Shown here piece after piece: positions 23,047-34,245 of a DNA stretch of 64,000 bases. A program made the position numbers and the translations under genes. The stretch is from Fulvia fulva. Lineage: Eukaryota; Ascomycota; Dothideomycetes; Mycosphaerellales; Mycosphaerellaceae. Location of the stretch: contig NC_063019.1 of the NCBI RefSeq assembly GCF_020509005.1, forward strand, positions 310,001 through 374,000, given 5' to 3'. Below the pieces are notes generated by a model, which was given only the letters and a program-made list of their open reading frames with translations, did no database searches and had not been told where the DNA came from. Each line of letters starts with the position of its first letter. Position 1 is the stretch's first letter.

Positions 23047-26000
23047 GGTTATAAGCCCGGGTTAGCAACTCGGTGTTTCACCCTCGATAAAGTCGTATTA
23101 GAGTTATTCCTCTTTAGAACAAAAGGAAGGCAGACTAGAGGCCGCACCCGCCTTATATAGGAAGTTATAGCCGTGCTATAGGTGTATATAAGACGTAAAA
23201 GAGCCTAGTAAGGTACTATTAGACTCCGAGTTAGGGAGCCTATACTAATACCTTAGACAAGTAGGCGAGCTTACTAAGAAGAGTCGCTCTCCGGACATCG
23301 CGTTCGTATTGACTAACTGTTTATTCTAAGAGAGCCGTAGTGTCTTAGAAACCCCCTCTACTAAGAGAGTTACGCTATAGTGTCTTAGTACTAATACTAT
23401 CCTTACGACCGACTTTCCTCGCTTTCTAGTAGATAGCTATTCTCTCTACTATCAACCTCGCGTTCGGTTTACCTCCTATCGATCTAATCGCGTACGACCG
23501 AATACACCCTATTACCTAAGGGCAGCTAACCTATCCCTTAACTTATAAAAATGGAGAACGAGACTAGGTTTATAAGAAAGAGAGCAGTACCTATTCTAAT
23601 AAGAGAGAACCACGAAATATAGTTCAAGCTAATAAGAATACACCTAGTATTAAAGTAGGTTGACTAGGTCCTCGAAGGCATTATTACGGACATTCCCGCT
23701 ACAAACCTATCTATAGCGACACCCTCTACATTATCGGAGTCATCCCTTCCTTTGGATCAAGCGATAAGGAAGGCATCGTATAGACGGCACAATGTAACGG
23801 CCCTATATAAGATGTATATCTGTCTGTCGATAGATAACTAAGAGATGATATACGAGATCCGGTATACGAAGGAGTTATAGGAATAGGCTAAAGCTAAATA
23901 TAAGAGAAGACTTCTCGCTACTAGAAGAAGTTTGCTTTAGCAATACACCAATTTCGTAATAATAGAGGACCAGTCAATAGATAACGCCTAGTAGGAGCTT
24001 AGCTTAATTATAAGGAGGGCTGTTTCAATCTCGCCTTAGTTCTAAGACATTAAGACTAAGGACAGAAAGATCTAGTAACTCTTAGTAGCTCTGCTAGACT
24101 CATTTGGCTCAATTCGCGATGCAATTAATACCTAGGTGAATCTCTTACTATAAGACATTCTTACAATTCTTAGGGAGAAGTAAGAATCAATGATTTATTA
24201 AGGGACAGCTATATTCGCTAAGAAGGGTTCCTAGGGCAAGCTTACGTACTATCTCTACGGTAGTGACTATTTTATAAGTAAGTACCTACACCTTTCTACA
24301 GCTTAGTAGGCTGTTAGGAACAAGGACAAACTAGCTAGGGTTACCTACCCTACTAAGATACAACCGTTACTACCTCGTAGGAGGTTATTATTACCAAACC
24401 TTCGTGATGTCCTTAAGGTAATAACGGACCTTACAAAGTAGATAAAGGAGAGCCGCAAGCCAAAGGCCTCCTCTAGTAAGCCTATAAGGGCCTATACGAC
24501 CTAGGAAGACGCATTAGACCCTAAGATACTATTAGAAGATGATGATGTTAATAAGGTTGCCTATTCTACTATAGAAGCTAAAGGTAAGTACCCCTCGTCC
24601 GAGTGGTTGCTTGACTCTTATATATTATTATATATGACTAACTAAGATTCACTATTTAGGACACTAAAGCCTCTTCAAAAGAGGAAGTGGATTAAGGTTA
24701 GGGGTGGCTATCTACAAGCTATATATATAGGAAGTGCAGTAATAGGTAGTCCTTCTAGAAAGCAAATTGTCTTAGAAAATGTCCTGTTTGTTCCTAGCCT
24801 TAGAGTTAGTCTTGTTTCGTAGAATTAGTTTAGCTAACAGTTTGCTGTCTAACTACCTAGTTTCACCCTAAAATCCTTGTCTAGTAAACCCGTTGTCTAG
24901 ACCAAACTTCGAGGAGGAGTACCGTTTATTTACTCGATCTCGGAAATTCTTAAGCTATAGTATACTAGTATACTCTCTTAAGAACGTGACGGTACCGCTA
25001 TAGCTAACACTAAGTCCGAAGATCAGTAGGAGCTATAGTATAGAAGATGTATACACCTTAGCAAGGGACTACTAAGAAACCTATATAGAGTCACTAATAA
25101 GAAAGATCCTATTCCTATTCCTTCTAAACACTAGAATTGTAAGGTCTGCTCCCTTATAAATATAAGGAAGTTTAAAGGACCTGCTATAGAGAGGAAAGGT
25201 GAGAGGCTAGCCCTCATCTCTATTGACATCTATAGGCCTTTTTAGGGCGTAGTCTCTAGGCTAGGATACAAATATTGGCTTGAGATTATAGACAACTTCT
25301 CTAGGAAGAAGTGGGTAATCCCTTTGAAGGCTAGGAGCGACGCTCCTATAGCCCTACGGGATTAGAAGGTCTAGGCAGAACGGTAGTCAAGGTGCTTTCT
25401 ATCTACGATCCGTAGTAATAGTACAAAGGAAATTCTCGCCTTACTAAAAGAGTAGGAGAAGGAGTTTGGCACTTAGATAGACACAACTGATGCCTATAAC
25501 TCTCTTTAAAATGGACCTATAGAAAGGTCAATTCAAGCCTCTAAGAACACAGTCCGGGCTATACTTAAAGACTCTAGTATGCTAGTTAAGTTCTAGCTAG
25601 AAGCTTTATAAGTATAGACTGTGATCAGAAACAGACTGCCTAATGGTCCGATCATTAATAGTATTGCTCTTTCACTAGAAGAAGCCTTTACTAGCTAAGT
25701 ACCGTTAGTCGACCATTTCCGCGTCTAGGGATATAAAGCTATAGTCTATATAGACCTAAGAGCCCAACCTCAAGGCTTGAGGAGAGACAAGTTAATAAAC
25801 CGAGGAAAAGAAGCCGTGTTTATAGGCTACTTAGAAAACACTACAAAACAATAGCTGTTCTAGGATCCCGATATAAAAGCAACAAAAGCGTATAGTCACG
25901 TCGACTAGTTTAAGAATAAGAAGGGGGGAGATATAGATCTTGGTATCACCTTTACTAACCAGCCGAGTCGAGCGCTATAGCGCAATCCTATTAGGAGGAA

Positions 26001-28112
26001 GCCCTTTAGGGCGAGATTTTCCGATTGGGGATTATTAGAGACACCGTTACGAAGGCTAGGAGAAAATATTAAGGCGGTTTTAACACTGTCGAAGGCCGAT
26101 AACGGTGGATCTATATAGAACTTACCCAAGTCATTAACACTATAGTAACCGCTGTTTATACAACTTCTCCCTCCCCTAAAGGACATTAGGGAATACTAGA
26201 AGTTTAGAGATTAGGGTACTCTAATAAAAGAAAAAGAAGATGTCGTTCAGTTCGACCTATCCGAACACCTAGCGCTACCTTAGGTTATAGGCAATAAGAG
26301 GTTAAGGGGGGACGGAGATAATAACTCTAAAGAGTATAAGGCTAAATACTATAAGGCTCTTATCGCCTAGATGTTCTATCTAGACCCTATAATAAGCTAG
26401 GTAGAGGAGATTCTGAACGACGTAGAAGAACATATATTTGCTACTATTAGGTAGGCTATAGCCTATTAGCAGGAAGTGCTAATCCTAAAGTCCTATAAGG
26501 TAGCCGTAGGAGACCCCAAAAAGGGATATATATAGAGAGAGGTAATCGAGAACAAACTTATTGCCTTAGTAAGCAACAACACCTAGGAAGCAGTTGTACC
26601 GCTAAAGGGTACAAATCTAATTACTTCTAGGTAGGTCTTTAATATAAAAAGAATGATTAGTAGAGCTATTAAGAAGTTTAAGGCAAGACTAGTTATAAGA
26701 GGGTTTTTATAGAAATATAGGGTTGACTTCGAAGAGACCTTTGTACCTACTGTTAGACATAATACTCTCCGAGTATTTATAGTAGTAGTGTGTAAGAGAG
26801 ATCTCGAGATGTACCTAGTAGATGTGAATAATGCTTTTACCTAAAGCAGCCTTCTTGAAGACATCTATATAATCCCACCCCTAGGAGTTAAAGCACCTCT
26901 AAACATAGTGTTTAAGGTCCTACGAAGCCTTTATAGGCTTAAGCAAGCAGCTAGAGACTGGAACAAGCTCTATATTACGAAGCTAGAGAAGATTAGATTT
27001 ACCTAGTCCTAGGTAGATCTATGCCTACGTATCTATACGGATAGAGACCTTATAGTCCTTACCTATATAGATAACATACCTATTACAGTTCCGAAGCTAT
27101 TAGATGTTTAGTAGTTTAAGGCTAAGCTTAGAAAAGTGTTTAAGATTAAAGATCTTAGTAAACCTACGAAGATCCTTAGAATAAGGATTATAAGAGACAG
27201 GTCCTAAGGCACTTTAAAGCTTGATTAAGGACACTATGTCTACGCTAACTTAGCTAAGATGAACATAGCTAGAGAGAAGGCTACGCCAACCTACTTACCT
27301 ATAGAGAGCTACGAGCATTTAGTGCCTACGGTACCTATAGATAAGAGGTGTAACAAATAGGATTACTAGAGCTATAATAGTACCTAGATGTGGCTAATGA
27401 CAATAATAAGGCCAGACTTAGCATTCCCCCTTAGAAGAATTAGCTCATTTGTTACTAATCCCTCGCAGTAGTATATAAAGGCTTTGAAGAAGCTCTCCCG
27501 ATACCTACGGTCGTACCTAGACCTAGGTCTTATATATAGAAAGGGAGGGGGCAATCTCTAGGGATACTCGGACTCTAACTACGCTATAGACAAAGTGGAT
27601 AGAGTCTCAATTCCGGGATACGTATAGTTCCTTTATAGATCACCTATGTCCTAGATGAGTAGGAAGCAGAAGTCTGTTATAACATTAATAATAGAGGCTG
27701 AGTTTATAGCTATAAACGTAGCCGTAAAGCAGTCACAATTTCTTGCTACTGTCCTTAGGGAAATAGGGTGCCTAGAACTGGTGGGAAAGAGCTCTTTCTA
27801 GCCGAGTATAAGGGGAAGCAAGGGCACTATTGACGAGCTAAGGCTAGTCAAGCTTATAGGTAACAACTAAGCCGCTTTGACACTTATTAAAGATGCCTAT
27901 ATACATAAAAGGTCAAAGTATATTAATGTTGTATATAACTATATTAGACATCTCTAGTAGTAGAAGAAGATTATAGTGGACTACTACTATATAAAGGACA
28001 TAGCTACTAATAGGTTAATAAAGCCCCTTAATAGCTAGTAGTTCTAAAACTTTATAAGGCAGCTCTAGCTTACGTAAAGGGATTGTAGGAGACTATATAG
28101 CCTAAGTAGGAG

Positions 28113-28346
28113 TGTTGGGAACATATAGGCCGTAGGACAAGCATGTAGGTATAGGTGTGTTATATAACTAGATCACGTGACTAGGGTCTACTAGCCTATA
28201 GGCTAGTAAACATCCGGACACCTAGCATCTACCTATACTAACACCGGCGATACTATATATAGATATACGCTATCCTATTAGGTCCTTCTTCGTCTTTCGT
28301 ATAATCCGCCGTCTTCTACTACTACGTAACTCGTACCTATTTAATA
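28113..28346 (+). repeat. 3' LTR of the Copia element
   Basis: 234 nt beginning TGTTGGGAAC, preceded by a purine-rich AAGTAGGAG. It matches the 5' LTR with mainly transition differences. Confidence 0.85.
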
Positions 28347-29340
28347 TATTATAATCCCTCTCTTCCTTTATTACCTATCTAAATGTGCCTATTACTAGGG
28401 CTTTAGTAAACTCCTTAGCTATAGCTTCGATCTACTATTAGGAGAAGCGGTGTTTTATAGCGGCTCGGTAGTTAGAAGGTTCGGGCGGAAGGTTATCGCG
28501 GTGTATAGAGATAGTAGTATTAATACGCCTTAGAGGGCTATTGTCTCTTCGTATAGGGCTTCGATCGCTCTTATCGTAATAGGCGCGTATTCTAGGTCGT
28601 ATACCGGACATCTAGCCGATAATTATATTAGCGACTATAATCTAGTATAGTATATAGTAGAAGTAGGCCGTTCGTAGGCGCTTTCTATTCTCTATAACTA
28701 TATAGTTAGACTCCTCTAGTATATAGAGCGCTAGCTCTAGGGGAAAGAGTAGTATATTAGACGCGTTGTTTATTAACGCGTCTTCTAGTAGTATAAATGT
28801 AAATAGATATAGCTCGCGATTAGGGTCCGTATTACCTATGATCTCCTTACGGTCTTCTACGGTAAGGGTATCTATTATCTACTACTATAGGGTGTCGTAG
28901 TAGTTAGTAGTATTATATACTAACTACTATATATTGTCTTGAGTTACGTGATCTATTACGTGCTCGATTTGCGGGTCCTTTTAGTTATATATTACTAACT
29001 CGCGGTGTTACGTCTAGTATAGTTCTTACCTAAGGAGCTTTTAGTAGGCGTCTCGAGGTTATTAGGTATACGACTACTAAGCCTATTCTTCTACCCCCTC
29101 GGCCTATACTATATCTTACTTGTAATAAGCGATATATAGGTCGTAGTATTATTTAGGCTCTTTAGCCGGTTCCGCTATTACGATGTTCTCGATAGAGGTC
29201 GTATACCCTACTATTAGGCGTAAGGGGTTATAGAACGTAGTCTTATCGAAGAGGACGTCCTTAACTCGTATAACCCTATCTTTTAATAGGTCCTATACGC
29301 GGTAGATATTAGTAGAGTCGTATCCTATAAGGTAGCCTAT
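28347..29340 (-). mobile_element. RIP-degraded Copia, minus strand (post-integrase to RT start)
   Basis: On the minus strand, reading through stops from 29340 downward gives the VGYLIGYDS and IRVKDVLFDKTTFYNP stretches typical just after a Copia integrase, then a linker, then a QQQIEAIAKEF-like start of the RT region near 28400-28460. It is the downstream half of the element at 36563-39815; the intact Gypsy inserted between the halves. Confidence 0.75.
29336..29340. repeat. 5-bp target-site duplication (Gypsy)
   Basis: CCTAT directly before the LTR, repeated at 36563-36567. Confidence 0.9.
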
Positions 29341-29524
29341 TGTAAGGGCGCGCGTACCATAGGGTCCGAATGAGATAGTTGTTGTTCTACGAAGCTACGA
29401 AAGAGGAGCGCGAGGCGCGGCGAAGTTATAAAGTAAAGCCAAGCCGCGCTAACCCGATGCAGAAGGTCCGCGGTTCAGCCGGGCCGACGCAGCTACAGTG
29501 AGGGGTCGCGGGCTGCCCGTGACA
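29341..29524 (-). repeat. Gypsy 3' LTR
   Basis: 184 nt, TGTAAGG...GTGACA on the plus strand. By eye it is identical to 36379-36562. It also encodes the last 25 or so codons of the pol frame. Confidence 0.95.
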
Positions 29525-32500
29525 GTACCCCCCCTCCCAAAACACGCCTCAGTCCTCTGAGCGTTATTCACCTTGTGAGGCCACTTGCCTGTCGAGCTCC
29601 ATAATCGCGCGAACGCCGAATCATCCTCTAGTGCCCTGTCGTCATCCGATAACATCGCATTCGCTCTATCAAGACTATCCTCGACCGGCTTCCTTCGAGA
29701 AACATGTTGCCTAGTTAGCTGGCTTGCCCCAGATCTAAGTCTGTCTTCGGCTCGCACTCGCGTATGATCCTTATGACCAAAGTTGGGTATCATTGCAGGC
29801 TCTGTAGGCTCCACTCGAGTATCGAATATGTGCGGAGCAGATTCTATTAGAGGCAAGGCTCGAGGCGACTCATTCGTGACGGTGTCTTTCGGAATGACCC
29901 TGATCGAGTTGAGCCCGAGTATCTCAGTGGCTGGTAGGGACCAGTCAGATGGAGCTGCGAAGCCTACAGGCGTAGACAACTCCGGCCGGTTATGGTGAAA
30001 GTCTGCAACAGCGGCGGCTGCGTGTTCAAGCATGTCCTCTGCAGGTTGCCAGGTCTCACCATCCTCTTCGTTCTGATATCCAGCCCATTTCACCTTGTAC
30101 CATGTATCTACTTTGCGCTTGTGCCCCTTCTTCACCTTGCCTGCCCGCTTACGGGTGTACATGTCAAGGATCTTTTCCACCTCGTACATGTGCGTAGGTG
30201 CTGCCACTACATCGGCTGCTGCATCAGCCTCGGTGGTGTCAGGTTCGATAGTTATCGGTGGTGGCGGCGCCAGATGCTGCCCTTCAAGTGGTGGGAAATC
30301 GGGGTGGTCGGCTCGTTGTAGTAGTGAGGTGTGGAAGCAGTTATCAAGTCCTACTAGAGCGTCTGATAGTTTCAGTCGATAAGAGAGTCTGGCCGGCATA
30401 ACTTCCGTGATCTGGTAAGGGCCGGCATATCTCCTGTCCAGCTTCTTAGATGGTCGAGTCGTGCGGATGTTCTTGGTGCTAAGATACACCCAATCACCCA
30501 CCTTGTAGTCTGGAGGAATGCTTCGGTGGCGGTTTGCTGCCTCTGCTTGGAGAGCTTGTGACATTCGCATATTCTCTTGAAGGTGTTTGTGAAGCTCGCA
30601 AATTCGACGCACAAAGGTTTCTGCTGATCGCGCGTCCAGTCGCTGGAGAGTGGTCAGTCCTCCCTCCTTTCCAGCGTTCAGGTCAACTCGCTCTATGAAC
30701 TCAGGGTTGTATCCTAAGGTGGCGTAGAACGGCGACACACCAGTAGTCTCAGACAGGTGATTGTTGATCGCGAACTGAGCAAGGCACAGCCATTCTGCCC
30801 AGTCATCCTGTGCCTCGTTGGTGAACATGCGGAGATACTGTTCCATCGCCTGGTTAGTGCGTTCTGACTGTCCATCAGTTTCTGGGTGATACGAAGAACT
30901 CAGCTTGCGATTTGTGCGGAGCATCTTGCAGAGTTTCTTCCAGAAGGTAGCAACCCACTGCTTGCCACGGTCTGATGTAATGGTGTCAGGAAACCCGCGC
31001 CGACAGAACACATGTTTGAGGAAAAGCCTTGCCGTATTCTGTGCTGTCATTGCGCCAATAGGGATCAGCTCGACTTCCTTAGTGAGCCTGTCAGTGACGG
31101 TCATAATGTTGTTGTAGACCATGCCGTCAAGAGTGCTGTCTGGGAGTCCGACAACGAAGTCGACTGCAATGTGTTTCCAAGGCCGATCTGGAACAGGAAG
31201 TGGCTGTAGTAATCCTAGTGGCTGGGAGTGCAGAGATTTTGTTGTACGGCAGGTGCGGCAATTCGCGGTGTATCTGCGCACGGATCTCGCTAATCCAGGC
31301 CAGTAGAATTCACGTGCTACGAGTTCATAAGTGCGAGCTCGTCCTGGATGGCCTGCTGCTGGAGCGTCATGGTTTATCTTGATTATCCTGGTCTGTAAAG
31401 CTTGGTCATTTGGTACCCATAAGCTCCAGCCGTCGTATTGGTTTCGAACATATAGCAGGTCGCCATCCACTTTGCAGTGTGCTGGGTGAATCTTCGCTCT
31501 CTGTAGCAGTGTAGGAGTGCGGTCTTTCTGCAGGTCCTTAATCGCGGTCTTGAGCTCGTTATCGGTTACGTACGCCGTCGACATTCGATACTCGAGTTCG
31601 GCTTCCCGCTGACTTTCACGCGTCGCCGGTTGTTCAGTAGGCGCATCTCGTTCTGTAGGCATAAACTCTTCAGCTTCAGGGTTTAGCGGTACTGGTTCCT
31701 CTTCTTCCGGCGCATCTTCTACTGTTGCCTGTAGTGAGGCGATCTTAAGGAATCGCTTAGGAGGCAGCAATGTCTGATGCTGATGCTGGTTCCGAGGGTC
31801 GTCCACCCCCTGCGGAAGGTCCTGGCTGCGTCTCGTCAGGCTGTCTGGCTTTGTACCTTGAAGTCCTGGACGGTATATTATCTTGAAGTTGAACTGTGAC
31901 AAGAACTCAGCCCAACGCGCTTGTCGCCGATTTAGCTGCTTTGTCGTCATGAAGTATTCCAGGTTCTTGTGGTCGGTGTAAATCTTGACTGGCTGTGAGT
32001 CCTCATCATCTGCCTCGCAGGCGAGCTCGGGTCTCCATTCCTCAAAAGCCTTGATGATGGCTAACAGTTCCTTATCATAGATTTCATAATTGCACTCCTG
32101 TGGACTCAACTTCTTCGAGTAGAAGGCCACAGGATGTAGCACACCATTCTCGTCATACTGCGAAAGCACGCCGGCGTTCACAAAATCTGAAGAATCTGTC
32201 TCTATTACTGTTTCCCTGCCTGGCACGTAATGTGCGAGCATGCCGGCTTTGCTGAACGCAGCTTTCAAATTGTCAAAGGCTCGTTGGCAATCTAGTGACC
32301 ATTGAATCCTTCTGTTCTTGTGATTGCTTGGTCCGTCCGACTTGGTCAGGTTTGTGAGAGGAGCAGCTATGCGCGAAAATGCTTCGATGAATCGCCTGTA
32401 GAAGTTGGCAAATCCAAGGAAGGCCTGGACATCCTTCAGGTTCTCAGGAGCTTCCCATGTCTGAATACATTCGAGTTTCTCGGGGTCCATCTCGATGCCG

Positions 32501-34245
32501 TCAGGGGTTATGATTAGCCCAAGATACTTCACCTTCTGTTGGTGGAATTCGCTTTTGTCGATGTCCACTGTAAGTCCTGCATCGCGTAGCTTGGTGAGAA
32601 CCTTCCGCACGTGTTCAATGTGCTCCTCCAAGGTGTCACTGAAGATAAGTACGTCATCCAGGTAGGCCGACACAAAGTCGTCTAGGTGTTCTTGCAAGAC
32701 CTTGTTGATGTATGATTGGAACGATGCTGGTCCGTTGCACAAGCCGAATGGCAACACTAGACACTCGTAGATGCCGTATCGTGTCGCAAACGCTGTCAAC
32801 CACTCGTGCCCTTCAGCTATCCGTAACTTGTTGAAGGCTGCTACAATGTCCAGCTTTGTGAAGTACTTCTTGCCGTGCATGCGGTTGAGCGTCTCTTGTA
32901 TCAAGGGAATCGGATACCGGTTCTTGATAGTGATCGCATTCAATCCTCTGTAGTCGATACAAACACGCAGCCCACCTCCAGGCTTACGTACCACTAGCAC
33001 TGGTGCAGGAGACTGGTTCGTCTTTTGCCCTGCTTTCCGCACCTTCCCTTCAGATGTTTGCTCGTCTAGCCATTTTTTAACTGCCTCGTTCTCCTTCTCA
33101 GCTAGGCCGTAGGGCTTGCGGTATGGTGGCTCTTGTGGACCATCAGGCTTAATGTGAATCTCATGATCTACGCCTAGTCGGTGAGGTGGGAGTCCTTCAT
33201 GATCCTTAGCTGAGAAAGCGTCCGCAATATCGTGGTACATTGGCGGCAACTTCTCCTTCGGGTTGTGATTGAACTGCTTGTTCAAGAATTGGTCCAGATC
33301 ATCAGCAGCCATTGCACTCAGCTTAAGCTCTCCGCCGTCGCTCTCACGCCTAGTGGGCATGATGTAGAAGCACTCAGCCCCAGGCCGGTGCGCGTACATC
33401 CCCCACGCGCGTTGAGAAACGCCCTGGCAGTCCACTTCTTCATCGTCTATGTCTTCCAGGTCATATGATGAGGCATTCAGCTCTGCTCCTCCTGCTGTGA
33501 AGCTCGCTACATCTCCAGTGAAGGGCTCTGGTCCGTACCGTACTGGTGCCTGCTTCTTCTTCTCGCGGTGGTTCAGGGATTGCACTGTTGTCGGTGTCTT
33601 ATTCTGTAGACAGTGACCAAAGCAGTAATCCGACCTGAATGCCACCTCGCCTGTCTCCCAGAAGATGTTTGGGTTGTGCGCTGTAAGCCACGGCAGGCCA
33701 AAGACGATGTCGTATTCGAGGTCGGTGACGTAGCATAACATTTGCTCGTGATGATCGCCTATGACTACGTCTACAGGGGCCGCGTGTGTAATCTGCCGCG
33801 CAGTGGCCGTTCCATCTCCCAGTGTTAGTCGTCGGCTTTGCGTCAAAGGGATCAGGGGTATTGTGTATTTGCGTGTGAATTTCCAGTCAAGAAAGAGAGA
33901 GGTGGAAGCAGAATCTACAAGGCCTCGAGCCTTTCTCTGTTGTATCATTACGGGTAACACTATGTGAGGGTACACAGCTGGCTGTTGCTTATCCAGTGCG
34001 CATGCCGATATCTTAAGCTCCTCACTATAGTCTGTTACCGTCTCTTGCGTTCCGTGTCTCTCAATCTCATGCTCTTTCTGTCCTAGGAAGTTCGGGTGAC
34101 CGCTGTCTACCACGCTTAGGCAGCGGTCGTGCCATTTCCCTGCCGCGGATCGGCGGCTAGGGAACTGAGGTTCGCGTTCGGATTCGGCGTGGTATTGCGT
34201 GGACGCGGTGGGCGATAGTCGCCATCGTACCCATACATTGGGCAT
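29449..34245 (-). CDS. Gypsy Pol polyprotein (PR-RT-RNaseH-IN-chromodomain)
   Basis: 1598-aa open frame, -1 relative to gag; the mature Pol portion should begin near residue 37, after frameshifting. Protease: LVDSAST at about 109-115 with a distal DIVFGLPWL. The usual D-S/T-G triad is D-S-A here. RT spans roughly 370-560, with YLDD at about 528-531. RNase H follows (ETDSSDF, YDKELLAI, YTDHKNL). The integrase has an H-H-C-C finger near 955-997, a DDE core (DFVVGLPD, TSDRGKQW, YHPETDGQSER) and a GPY/F motif (AGPYQI). The chromodomain is near 1352-1415 (YEVEKILD, WYKVKWAGY, ETWQPAEDM), which in chromoviruses guides integration to heterochromatin. An uncharacterised tail of about 180 residues runs through the polypurine tract and 75 nt into the 3' LTR. 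Confidence 0.95.
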   Translation of the reverse strand: MPNVWVRWRLSPTASTQYHAESEREPQFPSRRSAAGKWHDRCLSVVDSGHPNFLGQKEHEIERHGTQETVTDYSEELKISACALDKQQPAVYPHIVLPVMIQQRKARGLVDSASTSLFLDWKFTRKYTIPLIPLTQSRRLTLGDGTATARQITHAAPVDVVIGDHHEQMLCYVTDLEYDIVFGLPWLTAHNPNIFWETGEVAFRSDYCFGHCLQNKTPTTVQSLNHREKKKQAPVRYGPEPFTGDVASFTAGGAELNASSYDLEDIDDEEVDCQGVSQRAWGMYAHRPGAECFYIMPTRRESDGGELKLSAMAADDLDQFLNKQFNHNPKEKLPPMYHDIADAFSAKDHEGLPPHRLGVDHEIHIKPDGPQEPPYRKPYGLAEKENEAVKKWLDEQTSEGKVRKAGQKTNQSPAPVLVVRKPGGGLRVCIDYRGLNAITIKNRYPIPLIQETLNRMHGKKYFTKLDIVAAFNKLRIAEGHEWLTAFATRYGIYECLVLPFGLCNGPASFQSYINKVLQEHLDDFVSAYLDDVLIFSDTLEEHIEHVRKVLTKLRDAGLTVDIDKSEFHQQKVKYLGLIITPDGIEMDPEKLECIQTWEAPENLKDVQAFLGFANFYRRFIEAFSRIAAPLTNLTKSDGPSNHKNRRIQWSLDCQRAFDNLKAAFSKAGMLAHYVPGRETVIETDSSDFVNAGVLSQYDENGVLHPVAFYSKKLSPQECNYEIYDKELLAIIKAFEEWRPELACEADDEDSQPVKIYTDHKNLEYFMTTKQLNRRQARWAEFLSQFNFKIIYRPGLQGTKPDSLTRRSQDLPQGVDDPRNQHQHQTLLPPKRFLKIASLQATVEDAPEEEEPVPLNPEAEEFMPTERDAPTEQPATRESQREAELEYRMSTAYVTDNELKTAIKDLQKDRTPTLLQRAKIHPAHCKVDGDLLYVRNQYDGWSLWVPNDQALQTRIIKINHDAPAAGHPGRARTYELVAREFYWPGLARSVRRYTANCRTCRTTKSLHSQPLGLLQPLPVPDRPWKHIAVDFVVGLPDSTLDGMVYNNIMTVTDRLTKEVELIPIGAMTAQNTARLFLKHVFCRRGFPDTITSDRGKQWVATFWKKLCKMLRTNRKLSSSYHPETDGQSERTNQAMEQYLRMFTNEAQDDWAEWLCLAQFAINNHLSETTGVSPFYATLGYNPEFIERVDLNAGKEGGLTTLQRLDARSAETFVRRICELHKHLQENMRMSQALQAEAANRHRSIPPDYKVGDWVYLSTKNIRTTRPSKKLDRRYAGPYQITEVMPARLSYRLKLSDALVGLDNCFHTSLLQRADHPDFPPLEGQHLAPPPPITIEPDTTEADAAADVVAAPTHMYEVEKILDMYTRKRAGKVKKGHKRKVDTWYKVKWAGYQNEEDGETWQPAEDMLEHAAAAVADFHHNRPELSTPVGFAAPSDWSLPATEILGLNSIRVIPKDTVTNESPRALPLIESAPHIFDTRVEPTEPAMIPNFGHKDHTRVRAEDRLRSGASQLTRQHVSRRKPVEDSLDRANAMLSDDDRALEDDSAFARLWSSTGKWPHKVNNAQRTEACFGRGGTVTGSPRPLTVAASARLNRGPSASG
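29528..29538 (-). promoter_or_regulatory. Polypurine tract (plus-strand DNA primer)
   Basis: In element sense this reads GGGAGGGGGGG and lies 3 nt upstream of the 3' LTR. It is the expected RNase H-resistant primer for second-strand synthesis. Confidence 0.85.
34098..34140 (-). promoter_or_regulatory. -1 programmed ribosomal frameshift signal
   Basis: In element sense, slippery heptamer GGGAAAT (34140 down to 34134) sits in the right phase of gag (CAG GGA AAT). A 5-nt spacer (GGCAC) follows, then a perfect 8-bp stem, GACCGCTG (34128-34121) with CAGCGGTC (34105-34098), and a 15-nt loop. The gag stop (34118-34116) lies in the loop region. Slipping back one base enters the pol frame exactly. 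Confidence 0.88.

Larger units (their letters stand above)
22813..28346 (+). mobile_element. RIP-degraded Copia retrotransposon with both LTRs
   Basis: 5.5-kb plus-strand element with a 5' LTR at 22813-23046 and a 3' LTR at 28113-28346. Internal landmarks include integrase-like sequence near 25200-25560, Copia RT VDVNNAFT near 26818-26842, a YIDNI remnant of YVDD near 27065, and RNase H-like sequence near 27590-27700. Stops are frequent and CA/TG scarce. The five bases flanking each end differ (GTATC and TATTA), and the flanks belong to different elements. Confidence 0.88.

Noticed and set aside
25905..26186. 93-aa minus-strand frame within the Copia
   Set aside because: Copia sense is plus and this interval is RIP-altered; a chance open frame.
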